Below, in pieces: positions 52,274-60,843 of a stretch of 64,000 nt of DNA. The notes under the pieces are model-generated. The model was not told the origin of the DNA. It saw nothing but the letters and a program-made list of their open reading frames with translations, and searched no databases. Both the position numbers and the translations under genes were made by a program. Where the stretch lies: assembly GCA_017521325.1 (NCBI GenBank), contig JAFXCV010000010.1, positions 1-64,000 on the forward strand. The letters run 5' to 3'. Source of the stretch: Oscillospiraceae bacterium. GTDB taxonomy: Bacteria > Bacillota > Clostridia > Oscillospirales > Ruminococcaceae. Numbering within the stretch: the stretch's first letter is position 1; each line of letters opens with the position of its first letter.

Positions 52274-54889
52274 TTATTCCAGCATTGCCGCCAGTTCCTC
52301 CAGAAGCTCACGGCATTCGGCATCCGTCAGTTCCGCCACATTCGTGCGGCGCAGGCGGTCGGGGATTTCCGATTCCCTCTGTGCGCCGAAGCTGAACTGT
52401 CCGTCGTCCTGTATGCGTTCGGCAGCCTTTGCTGCCGCTGCCTGTTCCTCAAGCTCGGAAAGAAGCTGTCTTGCACGGCTGAGCACCTTATTCGGCAGCC
52501 CTGCAAGCTTTGCAACGTCAATGCCGTAGCTGTCGTCCGTGCCGCCCGAAACGATCTTACGCAGGAAACGGATACCGTCCCTGCCCTTCTTTACCGCAAC
52601 GCTGTAATTGCGCACGCCGTCCATGAGGGATTCGAGTGCGATCAGCTCATGATAATGCGTTGCAAAGAGCGTCTTGCAGCCGAGATTTCTCGCACTGCAG
52701 ATATGCTCCGCTACGGCTCTTGCAATGCTGATGCCGTCAAAGGTGGAAGTGCCTCTGCCGACCTCGTCAAGCACGACAAGGCTGTCCTTTGTGGCGTAAT
52801 TGAGAATTTCCGCAACCTCACGCATCTCCACCATGAAGGTACTCTGTCCTGCGGCAAGGTCATCGGATGCGCCGACTCTGGTGAAAATTCTGTCCGCAAC
52901 GGAAATTTTCGCATAGGATGCAGGCACAAAGCATCCCACCTGCGCCATCAGCACGATCAGTGCGGTCTGCCGCATGTAGGTGGATTTACCCGACATATTC
53001 GGGCCTGTAATAATGGACAGGCGGTTTGCGCCCGTATCCAGATAAGTATCATTGGGAACGAACACTTCCTCGTCAAGCATCTGCTCGACCACGGGATGGC
53101 GTCCGTCACGGATAAAGAGCGTGCCGTCAATGGCGATTTCGGGCTTGCAGTAATTGTTCCTTGCGGCAATTTCCGCAAAGCAAACCAGTACATCCACCGC
53201 AGCGACTGCGGCGGCAGTTTCCTGCACGCTCACGAGTGCCTGTGCAAGGTAATCCCGCACCTGCGCATAGAGATCCTGCTCGAGCTGCAGTGCCTTATCC
53301 TTGGCACCAAGCACCGTATTTTCCGCATCCTTCAGCTCCTGCGTAATGAAACGCTCGCAGTTTGCAAGCGTCTGCTTGCGGATGTAGTGCTCGGGCACAA
53401 GCTCATAATAGGAACGTGTGACCTCGATATAATAGCCGAATACACGGTTGTAGCCGACCTTCAGATTCTTGATGCCCGTGCGTTCACGCTCCTGCTCGCA
53501 GATCTCGTCGATCAGGCTGCTGCCGCCATTCTGGATTCTGCGCAGCTCGTCAAGCCTCTCATCAAAGCCCTCACGGATGACGCCCCCGTCCTTGATCAGC
53601 GCAGGCGGTTCTTCCACGATGGCACGGTCAACCAGATCTGCGATGCTGTGCAGATCGGAGATCTGGGAATTCAGCTTTCGGAGGAGTGCGCAGCCCGAAA
53701 GCATCTCCAGCTGCGCTTTCAGATGGGGCAGCTCCTGTGCCGTTGCCGCAAGTGCACGCAGATCACGGGGCATTGCCTTTTTGTAAACGATGCGTGTCAT
53801 CAGACGTTCAAGGTCGTACACCCTGTCAAGGCAGTCCTGCAGTTCGATCAGCTCCATGCTGTGCTGCATGAGCGTTTCGACGGCATCGAGTCTTGCCATG
53901 ATTTTCGCAGGGCTGCGCAGGGGGCGCTCCACCCACGCTTTGAGCATACGCTTGCCCATGGAGGTGCGTGTACTGTCCATCACCCACAGCAGCGAGCCAC
54001 GTTTTTCGCCCGTGCGCATGGTGCGCACAAGCTCCAGATTGCGCATGGCATTGTAATCGAGCGTCATGTATGCCGCATTGTCGCTCAGTTCAAGCCCCAC
54101 AAATCGTCCGACGGGAACCTTCTGGGTGTCCTGTATGTAGGAGAACATGCCGCAGACTGCTGCGGTTTCGCTGCCCCCGTCCTTCAGTCCAAGCTTTGCA
54201 AGGCTGTCAACGGAGAACTGACCGCAGACGATTTCTCCCGATGCTTCGGGAGAAAAGCTTTCTTCATCACGCAGCGCCGCCGCACATCGAAGGCGGATTT
54301 TGAGAAAATCCCCCACCTCACGCAGCGACAGGAACGCCTTGTTGAAGATGATCTCCGCAGGCATATAACGTGACAGAAGGTTGATGATCTCATCCTCCGT
54401 ATTCTTTTCGGAAACAGGATAGAGTGCAGCTTCTCCCGTGGAAAGATCGGCAAAGCAGAGTGCCGTACCATCGAGTCCGCAGTAGGCGCTGCACAGGTAA
54501 TTGTTCGACGCATCGTCAAGCATATTGTTTTCGATCACCGTACCGGGGGTGACGATTCTGACCACCTCACGCTCCACAAGTCCCTTGCCGGGATCCGTCA
54601 TCTGCTCGCAGATGGCAACACGGTAGCCGAGGTCGATCAGACGCTTGATGTACAGCTCGCAGCTGTGATGCGGCACGCCGCACATGGGCGCACGCTCCTC
54701 CAGTCCGCAGTCCCTGCCTGTGAGCGTCAGCTCCAGATCTCGGGATACACGGATGGCGTCATCAAAGAACATTTCATAAAAATCTCCCAGCCGGTAAAAC
54801 AACACACAATCCATGTGTTTCAGCTTGGTTTCCACGTATTGCTGCATCATCGGTGACAGCTTTTTATCCTTCAGATCCTTCAGTTCCAC
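52274..54889 (-). CDS. mutS: DNA mismatch repair protein MutS
   Basis: 871 aa. LSPMMQQYVETK start, FYRLGDFYEMF mismatch-binding motif (Phe-x-Glu type), Walker A TGPNMSGKST, and C-terminal DEVGRGTSTFDG. GTG 54889 is chosen because AAGGAAGG sits 7 nt upstream and the protein then starts as MutS proteins do; an ATG at 54943 would add 18 unconserved residues without an RBS. Confidence 0.95.
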   Translation of the reverse strand: MELKDLKDKKLSPMMQQYVETKLKHMDCVLFYRLGDFYEMFFDDAIRVSRDLELTLTGRDCGLEERAPMCGVPHHSCELYIKRLIDLGYRVAICEQMTDPGKGLVEREVVRIVTPGTVIENNMLDDASNNYLCSAYCGLDGTALCFADLSTGEAALYPVSEKNTEDEIINLLSRYMPAEIIFNKAFLSLREVGDFLKIRLRCAAALRDEESFSPEASGEIVCGQFSVDSLAKLGLKDGGSETAAVCGMFSYIQDTQKVPVGRFVGLELSDNAAYMTLDYNAMRNLELVRTMRTGEKRGSLLWVMDSTRTSMGKRMLKAWVERPLRSPAKIMARLDAVETLMQHSMELIELQDCLDRVYDLERLMTRIVYKKAMPRDLRALAATAQELPHLKAQLEMLSGCALLRKLNSQISDLHSIADLVDRAIVEEPPALIKDGGVIREGFDERLDELRRIQNGGSSLIDEICEQERERTGIKNLKVGYNRVFGYYIEVTRSYYELVPEHYIRKQTLANCERFITQELKDAENTVLGAKDKALQLEQDLYAQVRDYLAQALVSVQETAAAVAAVDVLVCFAEIAARNNYCKPEIAIDGTLFIRDGRHPVVEQMLDEEVFVPNDTYLDTGANRLSIITGPNMSGKSTYMRQTALIVLMAQVGCFVPASYAKISVADRIFTRVGASDDLAAGQSTFMVEMREVAEILNYATKDSLVVLDEVGRGTSTFDGISIARAVAEHICSARNLGCKTLFATHYHELIALESLMDGVRNYSVAVKKGRDGIRFLRKIVSGGTDDSYGIDVAKLAGLPNKVLSRARQLLSELEEQAAAAKAAERIQDDGQFSFGAQRESEIPDRLRRTNVAELTDAECRELLEELAAMLE

Positions 54890-54972
54890 GCTGACGCCTT
54901 CCTTTCTTGAAAAAAGTGAAATTTCATCCTCAATGCCATGCATTTACGGATAGAACAGATAGAATTGCCCAC

Positions 54973-55138
54973 CCCCTGCCCCCCTCCCAAAGGGAGGGGG
55001 AATTAGATGGGGGGTCTGCGACCCCTCCACCCCGCCGGGGACTACGTCCCTTTCTGTTTGTATTCGATATGACTGCCCTGCTCCACCCCGAAGGGAGGGG
55101 CTATAGTTCGGGGACTTCGTCCCCGAACCCCTTTTCAG
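54973..55138. repeat. multi-hairpin intergenic repeats, copies C and D in tandem
   Basis: C: CCCCCTCCC-AAA-GGGAGGGGG (54980-55000), GGGGTCTGCGACCCC (55011-55025), GGGACTACGTCCC (55038-55050). D: a C/G-rich stem around 55085-55100, CTATA, then GGGGACTTCGTCCCC (55110-55124) with tail ACCCCTTTTC. They fill the gap between ylbF and mutS. Confidence 0.75.
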
Positions 55139-55152
55139 AAACTTTTCCCCGA

Positions 55153-55560
55153 TCAGTGACAGCCGCTGCAGCTGCTGCAGTTGCCGCCGCAGGAAATTTC
55201 ACCTGTACCGCAGGTTTCGGGATCCTCGCCGTTTGCTGCCATGGTGATGATGTGGTTGATCTGGTTCATCAGGCTGTCCATGCCCTCCTTTGCGGCATTG
55301 AACACCATCATCTTCGGGTTTTCCATGATCTGCTTGTAGAGAGAGCGAATCACGTCATTGAGTTCTGCGATCTTCTCGTCGCTCTTGTCCTCCTTGCCCA
55401 TTTCCATGTTCAGTTCCATGCGCTTCAAGTTAAATGCGCCGATGAGATTTTGCAGCTGCTCGTCCTCATCGTTTGCCTGCTTTGCAAGATTGTACGCAAT
55501 ATAGCGGTCATCCGCCTGCAGTGCCTTGCCCAGTTCTCTTGTCATCTGAATGATATCCAT
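55153..55560 (-). CDS. ylbF: YlbF/YmcA-family protein with a cysteine-rich tail
   Basis: 135 aa, helical YlbF domain (about 1-110) and a C-terminal tail CGTGEISCGGNCSSCSGCH with five Cys. In Bacillus the YlbF-YmcA-YaaT (Ric) complex binds [4Fe-4S] clusters through C-terminal cysteines and affects RNA processing, sporulation and competence. The tail here fits an Fe-S ligand. It lies between miaB (itself an Fe-S enzyme) and mutS. Confidence 0.85.
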   Translation of the reverse strand: MDIIQMTRELGKALQADDRYIAYNLAKQANDEDEQLQNLIGAFNLKRMELNMEMGKEDKSDEKIAELNDVIRSLYKQIMENPKMMVFNAAKEGMDSLMNQINHIITMAANGEDPETCGTGEISCGGNCSSCSGCH

Positions 55561-55636
55561 AACTTATTCTCCTTTTCATTTATTGCTCCTGCAATTAACT
55601 ACAGATACTTTTTTCGGGGTCAGCACCCCAAGACTG

Positions 55637-55726
55637 CCCCCACCCCAACCCCTCCCCCTGAGGGGGAGGGGCTGTATAGGGAGGTGGTTGCACCACCTCC
55701 ACCGCAAAGACGATCACCTTTTTGAA
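55637..55726. repeat. multi-hairpin intergenic repeat, copy E
   Basis: CCCCTCCCCC-TGA-GGGGGAGGGG (55649-55671), GAGGTGGTTGCACCACCTC (55681-55699), then a degenerate third stem AAAG...CTTT (55706-55721), in the gap between miaB and ylbF. Confidence 0.75.
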
Positions 55727-55758
55727 TTGATTATCGACCTTTCATTGCCGGATTCATG

Positions 55759-57162
55759 CTATTTTATCAGCACACCCGTTACCTGTCCGTTGTGCGTTTC
55801 CGTAATGCGGACATCCACGAATGTGCCGATGAGCGTTTCATCGCCCGCAAATTCCACCAGCATGTTCTCCGAGCTTCTGCCCGTGAGCATTTCGGGACGC
55901 TTGCGGCTTCTGCCGTCTGCCAGCACACGCATTGTCCTGCCCAGAAAACGGCGGTTGTTTTCCACCGAAATTTCACGCTGCAATGCAAGCAGCCGCTGCA
56001 TGCGCTCACTCTTTTCCGCATCGGATGTGGCATCCTGCATCACTGCCGCCTTGGTGCCCGTGCGCTTTGAATAAATAAACGAATACACATTATCATAGCG
56101 CACCTCACGCATGAGCGAGAGCGTGCCCTCAAAATCCTCCGCCGTTTCATCGGGGAAGCCCACGATAAGATCGGTCGTCAGCGAAAATTCCGCATCCAGA
56201 CTGCGGATGTAGCGCACCTTTTCCAGATATTTTTCCACCGTATAGCGGCGGTTCATTCTCTGCAATACATCGTCGCTGCCCGACTGCACCGGAAGATGCA
56301 GGTGCTTTGCAAGATGCGCACATTCGATCAGCGCATCCATCATTTCCTTTGTGGCATCCTTCGGATGGGACGACATAAAACGGATCCAGAATTCCCCCTC
56401 CAGCTTGTCAAGCTCACGCAGGAGCGTCGGGAAATCCATGCCATCGTCCAGATCCTTGCCGTAGGAATTGACATTCTGCCCAAGCAGCATGATTTCCTTG
56501 TAGCCCTGCGCCACGAGCGAGCGCACTTCCTCTATGATGTGTTCCGGCTTTCTGCTGCGCTCCCGTCCCCTGACGTAGGGAACGATGCAGTAGGTGCAGA
56601 AATTGTTGCAGCCGTACATGATCGGAACGGATGCCTTGAAGCTGCTTTCCCGCATTGCCTCAAGTCCCTCGGGAATGTCCGTATAAATCTCAATATCCTG
56701 CGCATACCGCACCCCATGCATGTGTGCATACAGCATCTGCGCCAAACGGCTCACGGCGGATGTGCCAAGCACGATATCCACATGGCGGTAGGATTCACGA
56801 ATTTTATCGGCAACCTGCTGCTGCGCCGTCATGCAGCCCGTCACGCAGATGATCAGTGCAGGATTTTCACGCTTGAGCTTTTTGATGCTCCCGAGCGTGC
56901 CGAACACACGATCCTCCGCATTCTCACGGACGGCACAGGTGTTGTACAGAATCAGGGACGCCTTTTCGATGTCCTCCGTAAAACCATAGCCCATCTGCCG
57001 GAGAATGCCGCACAGCTTCTCACCATCTGCCACGTTGAGCTGGCAGCCGAAGCTGTGCAGATAGGCAAGCGGCTGCTGCGGCAGTGCTTCTGTCCAGCTG
57101 CGCACCTCCTGCACACAGAATTCCGGTGCGGGGAGCCTTTCCATATCCAATGTCTGCGGCAA
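55759..57162 (-). CDS. miaB: tRNA-2-methylthio-N6-dimethylallyladenosine synthase MiaB
   Basis: 467 aa radical-SAM methylthiotransferase. N-terminal cluster cysteines (FGCQLN, NTCAVRENA, VTGCM), radical SAM CxxxCxxC (GCNNFCTYCIVP), and a C-terminal TRAM domain. The start is TTG 57162, with GGAGG 7 nt upstream; the next ATG (57144) lacks a site. First gene of the long minus-strand run to ileS and beyond. Confidence 0.96.
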   Translation of the reverse strand: MPQTLDMERLPAPEFCVQEVRSWTEALPQQPLAYLHSFGCQLNVADGEKLCGILRQMGYGFTEDIEKASLILYNTCAVRENAEDRVFGTLGSIKKLKRENPALIICVTGCMTAQQQVADKIRESYRHVDIVLGTSAVSRLAQMLYAHMHGVRYAQDIEIYTDIPEGLEAMRESSFKASVPIMYGCNNFCTYCIVPYVRGRERSRKPEHIIEEVRSLVAQGYKEIMLLGQNVNSYGKDLDDGMDFPTLLRELDKLEGEFWIRFMSSHPKDATKEMMDALIECAHLAKHLHLPVQSGSDDVLQRMNRRYTVEKYLEKVRYIRSLDAEFSLTTDLIVGFPDETAEDFEGTLSLMREVRYDNVYSFIYSKRTGTKAAVMQDATSDAEKSERMQRLLALQREISVENNRRFLGRTMRVLADGRSRKRPEMLTGRSSENMLVEFAGDETLIGTFVDVRITETHNGQVTGVLIK

Positions 57163-57199
57163 GGGATTCCCTCCTCATTTAAAAATAGTCTGACATTTT

Positions 57200-57228
57200 A
57201 TTATAACACAATCGCCCGAAAAATGCAA
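57200..57228 (-). promoter_or_regulatory. promoter of the miaB-ylbF-mutS-mutL-miaA-hfq run
   Basis: Minus strand: TTGCAT (57228-57223), 17-bp spacer, TATAAT (57205-57200). Confidence 0.8.
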
Positions 57229-57328
57229 GTTTTTTTGTTTTTGGCGGTATTTCGGCACGGCAATTTCTTCAAAAAAGCGATACGGGCAATATTTTTACCA
57301 AAAAATACAAAAAATTTCTTTATATCTA

Positions 57329-57357
57329 TTGCATTATGACGAAAAATGTGTTATACT
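57329..57357 (+). promoter_or_regulatory. promoter of the beta-CASP nuclease operon
   Basis: TTGCAT (57329-57334), 17-bp spacer, TATACT (57352-57357), 33 nt before the ATG; divergent from the miaB promoter. Confidence 0.75.
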
Positions 57358-57390
57358 AAGTTTAACACTTTATCACAAGGAGGTTTCGCC

Positions 57391-58986
57391 ATGAAAATGC
57401 AATTCATCGGTGCGGCACATGAAGTAACCGGCAGCTGCACCTATCTTGAGATCGGAAACAAAAAAATCCTTGTAGATTTCGGCATGGAACAGGGACGTGA
57501 CATCTACGAAAATGCCCGTATCCCCTGCGCTCCGTCCGAAATTGACTATGTGCTGCTCACGCATGCACATATTGACCATTCGGGTCTGATTCCGCTGCTG
57601 TATGCAGGCGGATTTCAGGGAGAGATCCACACCACACAGGCAACCGCTTCACTTTGCAGCATCATGCTGCGTGACAGCGCACATATTCAGGAATTTGAAG
57701 CACAGTGGCGCACCCGCAAGGCACAGCGCAAGGGCGAGGAGCCGTATGAGCCGCTGTACACGATGAAGGATGCACTCGGTGCGATCGAGCTGATGCGTCC
57801 CCACAAATACGACGAGCGTTTCAACCTCTGCGAGGGTGTGGACGTGCGTTTCATCGACGCAGGCCACCTGCTCGGCTCTGCAAGCATCGAGGTCTGGGCG
57901 ACAGAAGGCGATGAAACCAGAAAGCTCGTATTCTCGGGCGATATCGGCAACATCGACCAGCCGCTGCTGCGTGATCCGATCTTCATTGAGGATGCGGACT
58001 ATGTTGTGATGGAATCCACCTACGGCGACCGCACGCACGAGCGTCCGAAGGATTACGTTACGGCATTTGCCGAAGTACTGCAGCGCACCTTTGACCGTGG
58101 CGGCAGCGTGATCATCCCCTCCTTTGCGGTGGGACGTTCACAGGAGCTGCTGTATTTCCTCAGACAGATCAAGGAACAGGGGCTTGTCAAGGGACATGAC
58201 GGCTTCCCCGTTTATATGGACAGTCCCCTTGCCATTGAAGCGACCAATGTATTCCTGAGCAATCAGGAGAGCTGCTACGACGAGGAAGCCCTGAGCTTCG
58301 TCAACCGTGGCGTGAACCCTCTTGCATTCCCCGATCTTGTGCTTGCGACATCTGCGGATGAATCCAGAGCCATCAACTTCGACAAGAACTGCAAGGTCAT
58401 CATTTCCGCCTCCGGCATGTGCGAGGCAGGCCGCATCAAGCATCACCTCAAGCATAATCTCTGGCAGAACGCCAATACCATCCTCTTTGTCGGCTACCAG
58501 TCCTACGGCACACTCGGCCGTTCTCTGGTGGAGGGCGCACAGACTGCGAAGCTCTTCGGCGAAACCATTCAGGTTGCCGCAGAGATCAAGCAGCTGCCCG
58601 GCATCAGCGGTCACGCTGACCTCAACGGTCTGACAAACTGGATCTCCAACATCAAAAATGTCAAGCGTGTTTTCGTCGTTCACGGCGAAAGCGATACGGC
58701 GGATGCATTCACCGCACATATCCGCAACCGACTCGGTCTTGATGCCTATGCACCCTACAGCGGCACGGAATTTGACATCATCGCAAATGCCGTGACCTTT
58801 GAGGCAGAGCCGAAACGCATCGAGCACAAGTCTTCCGCAAAGGGCGGCAATCCCGTATACCAGCGCCTGCTTGCTGTGCTTGACCGCCTGACGAAGCTCA
58901 TTCACCGCAGCACAGGCCGCACCAATAAGGATGTGGCAAAGCTCACCGATCAGCTGACTGAAATCTGCAATAAATGGGAGAAATAG
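57391..58986 (+). CDS. beta-CASP metallo-beta-lactamase-fold ribonuclease (CPSF/YSH1-like)
   Basis: 531 aa. Zinc motif THAHIDHSG, a further D in FSGDIGN, beta-CASP motif SFAVGRSQELLY, then a C-terminal SGHADLNGL and VHGE. These enzymes cut RNA endo- or exonucleolytically. This group is distinct from RNase J and its targets are not settled. The RBS AAGGAGG fixes the start at 57391. Confidence 0.92.
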   Translation: MKMQFIGAAHEVTGSCTYLEIGNKKILVDFGMEQGRDIYENARIPCAPSEIDYVLLTHAHIDHSGLIPLLYAGGFQGEIHTTQATASLCSIMLRDSAHIQEFEAQWRTRKAQRKGEEPYEPLYTMKDALGAIELMRPHKYDERFNLCEGVDVRFIDAGHLLGSASIEVWATEGDETRKLVFSGDIGNIDQPLLRDPIFIEDADYVVMESTYGDRTHERPKDYVTAFAEVLQRTFDRGGSVIIPSFAVGRSQELLYFLRQIKEQGLVKGHDGFPVYMDSPLAIEATNVFLSNQESCYDEEALSFVNRGVNPLAFPDLVLATSADESRAINFDKNCKVIISASGMCEAGRIKHHLKHNLWQNANTILFVGYQSYGTLGRSLVEGAQTAKLFGETIQVAAEIKQLPGISGHADLNGLTNWISNIKNVKRVFVVHGESDTADAFTAHIRNRLGLDAYAPYSGTEFDIIANAVTFEAEPKRIEHKSSAKGGNPVYQRLLAVLDRLTKLIHRSTGRTNKDVAKLTDQLTEICNKWEK

Positions 58987-59014
58987 GCTCCCACATCATT
59001 CGGAGGTACCCCCA

Positions 59015-59773
59015 ATGCCCAAAAACACACTATTTTCCGGCAAGCATATATCCATACTGGGCGATTCCATCGGCACGCTGAAGGGATTTCTGCCGCCATA
59101 CTGCAAGTCCTTTTATATGCAGAATCCACATGCGGACTGCTCCGGTATTTCCCGACCGGAGGATACCTGGTGGGTAAGGGTGCTTGCAGAAACGGGCAGT
59201 GATCTGTGCGTCAACAATTCCTATTCCGGCAGTCTGGTCTGCGGCATGGATTTTCCGAGTGCCACGCATCTGCTGCGCTTCGGCGAGCTGCACTGCAACC
59301 CCGGTTCCTACCACTATCCGACCGAGGGCAATACCATCCGAAAGAAGCTTTGCAGCCGGACCATTCTCCCCGACATCATCATTGTCTGCATGGGAGCAAA
59401 CGACTGGATCTTCCACAGCCCCATTACAGCCGATTCCCACAGCAAGAATGATTTTCATTATGCGTATGACATTCTGCTGCGAAAGCTGCGGAACAAATAC
59501 CCCGAAAGCCTTGTCATCTGCACTACCATTTTCCAGAAGGACAACGCAGTCCCCGATGCACTGCATCCGGTCGGGGCTTACAACGACGTCATCCGCAGCA
59601 CCGCTGCACAGCATCAATGCATGGTCGCAGACCTTGCTGCATATGATGCACATATCGAGACAATTGACGGCATTCATCCGACCTATCAGGGCATGCATAC
59701 ACTTGCAGAGCTGTGGCTCGGATGGCTTGCCGAAATTGATAAAACCCATAATATAGGAGGAAATTCACAATGA
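59015..59773 (+). CDS. SGNH/GDSL-type hydrolase
   Basis: 252 aa, no signal peptide. Block I GDSIG (S18 nucleophile), block III GAND, block V DGIHPT (D218, H221). Probably an intracellular esterase or deacetylase; the substrate is not evident. RBS GGAGG; ATGA overlap with the AIM24 gene. Confidence 0.88.
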   Translation: MPKNTLFSGKHISILGDSIGTLKGFLPPYCKSFYMQNPHADCSGISRPEDTWWVRVLAETGSDLCVNNSYSGSLVCGMDFPSATHLLRFGELHCNPGSYHYPTEGNTIRKKLCSRTILPDIIIVCMGANDWIFHSPITADSHSKNDFHYAYDILLRKLRNKYPESLVICTTIFQKDNAVPDALHPVGAYNDVIRSTAAQHQCMVADLAAYDAHIETIDGIHPTYQGMHTLAELWLGWLAEIDKTHNIGGNSQ

Positions 59774-60447
59774 AGTACGAAATCCAAGGCAAACCCTATC
59801 CCGCAGCGACCGTCACACTTGACGCAAACGAAACCATCGTCTGCCAGAAGGGCGGCATGTCATGGGCGACCCCCAACGTGCAGATGCAGACAAAGGGCGG
59901 CTCTCTGGGCAAGATGTTCGGCCGTGCGCTCACGGGCGAATCCCTGTTCCAGAACGAATACACCGCACAGGGCGGCCCCGGCCTGATCGCATTTGCAGCA
60001 GCTGTTCCGGGCGAGATCATGGCAATTGAGCTTACTCCCGGCAAGTCCATCGTTGCACAGAAATCCTCATTCCTTGCATCCGCACCGACCGTAACACAGG
60101 AAACCTTCTTCCAGAAGAAGATCTCCGCAGGCTTCTTCGGCGGTGAGGGCTTCATCATGCAGAAGTTCACAGGCACAGGCCTGCTGCTGCTGGAAATCGA
60201 CGGCAGCGTGATTACATACGATCTGGCTGCCGGTCAGTCGATGATGATCGACACCGGTCATCTGGCTGCAATGGAGGAAACCTGCTCGATGTCCGTTGAA
60301 ACAGTCAAGGGCATCGGCAATGCACTGCTCGGCGGCGAGGGTCTCTTCAACACCAAAGTTTCCGGCCCCGGCCGCATCTGGCTGCAGACAATGCCGCTTC
60401 CGAAGTTTGCAGGTATTGTGGCAAGATTTATTCCGTCCAAGAATTAA
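59770..60447 (+). CDS. AIM24/TIGR00266 family protein
   Basis: 225 aa, all-beta protein. GGMSWATPNVQMQTKGGSLG, FQNEYTAQGGPG and the C-terminal GGEGLFNTKVSGPGRIWLQT are hallmarks of the family. The biochemical role is unknown. Translationally coupled to the hydrolase, followed by a terminator. Confidence 0.9.
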   Translation: MKYEIQGKPYPAATVTLDANETIVCQKGGMSWATPNVQMQTKGGSLGKMFGRALTGESLFQNEYTAQGGPGLIAFAAAVPGEIMAIELTPGKSIVAQKSSFLASAPTVTQETFFQKKISAGFFGGEGFIMQKFTGTGLLLLEIDGSVITYDLAAGQSMMIDTGHLAAMEETCSMSVETVKGIGNALLGGEGLFNTKVSGPGRIWLQTMPLPKFAGIVARFIPSKN

Positions 60448-60449
60448 GA

Positions 60450-60481
60450 AAAATCCCCTGCATCAGCAGGGGATTTTTTTT
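60450..60481 (+). terminator. terminator of the beta-CASP/SGNH/AIM24 operon
   Basis: Perfect 11-bp stem AAATCCCCTGC / GCAGGGGATTT with a 4-nt loop and a run of eight or more T. Confidence 0.92.
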
Positions 60482-60540
60482 GGAGCATTCCTGTATAGAT
60501 TCTCCTAACCCGAACCCTTTCGTGAATCGAACACCCTCGC

Positions 60541-60615
60541 TCCACAAATGAGGTTCGGGGACGAAGTCCTAAAGTCACACCTGCAGTGTGCCCCCCTTCT
60601 TTTTCAGGGGGAGGC
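60541..60615 (-). repeat. multi-hairpin intergenic repeat, copy F (inverted)
   Basis: Read on the minus strand: CCCCCTGAAAAAGAAGGGGG, then CACACTGCAGGTGTG, then AGGACTTCGTCCCC. This is the same order as the plus-oriented copies, with different stem sequences. The 396-nt gap 60448-60843 holds this copy, copy G, two terminators and a 26-bp direct repeat, with no gene. Confidence 0.7.
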
Positions 60616-60641
60616 GACAAACAAAAGCCCCCGCAAATGCA
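60616..60641. repeat. 26-bp direct repeat, copy 1 (terminator duplicate)
   Basis: Identical to 60800-60825. This copy breaks off in the second arm of the hairpin (AAGGGC instead of AGGGGC), so it looks like a decayed duplicate of the rpoD terminator. Confidence 0.75.
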
Positions 60642-60696
60642 AGGGCACAGTCTGTAGAAAAAATCTATTTTCTTAGTGAAAGCTTGCATGAAACTG

Positions 60697-60783
60697 CCCC
60701 CACCCCATCCCCTCCCCAAGGGGAGGGGCTATATTGCGTGGGTACTGCGTACCCACACCCGCCAAAAGGCTATCGCCTTTTGA
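60697..60783. repeat. multi-hairpin intergenic repeat, copy G
   Basis: CCCCTCCCCAAGGGGAGGGG (60709-60728), GTGGGTACTGCGTACCCAC (60738-60756), CAAAAGGCTATCGCCTTTTG (60763-60782). The clearest three-hairpin copy, flanked by the 26-bp direct repeats. Confidence 0.8.
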
Positions 60784-60796
60784 ATCCATGGAAGTT

Positions 60797-60838
60797 TTTG
60801 ACAAACAAAAGCCCCCGCAAATGCAGGGGCTTTTTATC
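60797..60838 (-). terminator. terminator of the dgt-dnaG-rpoD operon
   Basis: Minus strand: GCCCCTGCATTTGCGGGGGC (one internal mismatch) followed by TTTTGTTTGTC, just after the rpoD stop. It contains the second copy of the 26-bp direct repeat (60800-60825). Confidence 0.85.
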
Positions 60839-60843
60839 ACTTA

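Noticed and set aside
54907..55725. 272-codon plus-strand frame across the hairpin repeats
   Set aside because: Proline/arginine-rich low-complexity product made from the palindromic repeats and the antisense of ylbF.
52233..60783. CRISPR array
   Set aside because: Repeats are few, irregularly spaced, self-complementary and variable; no cas genes nearby.
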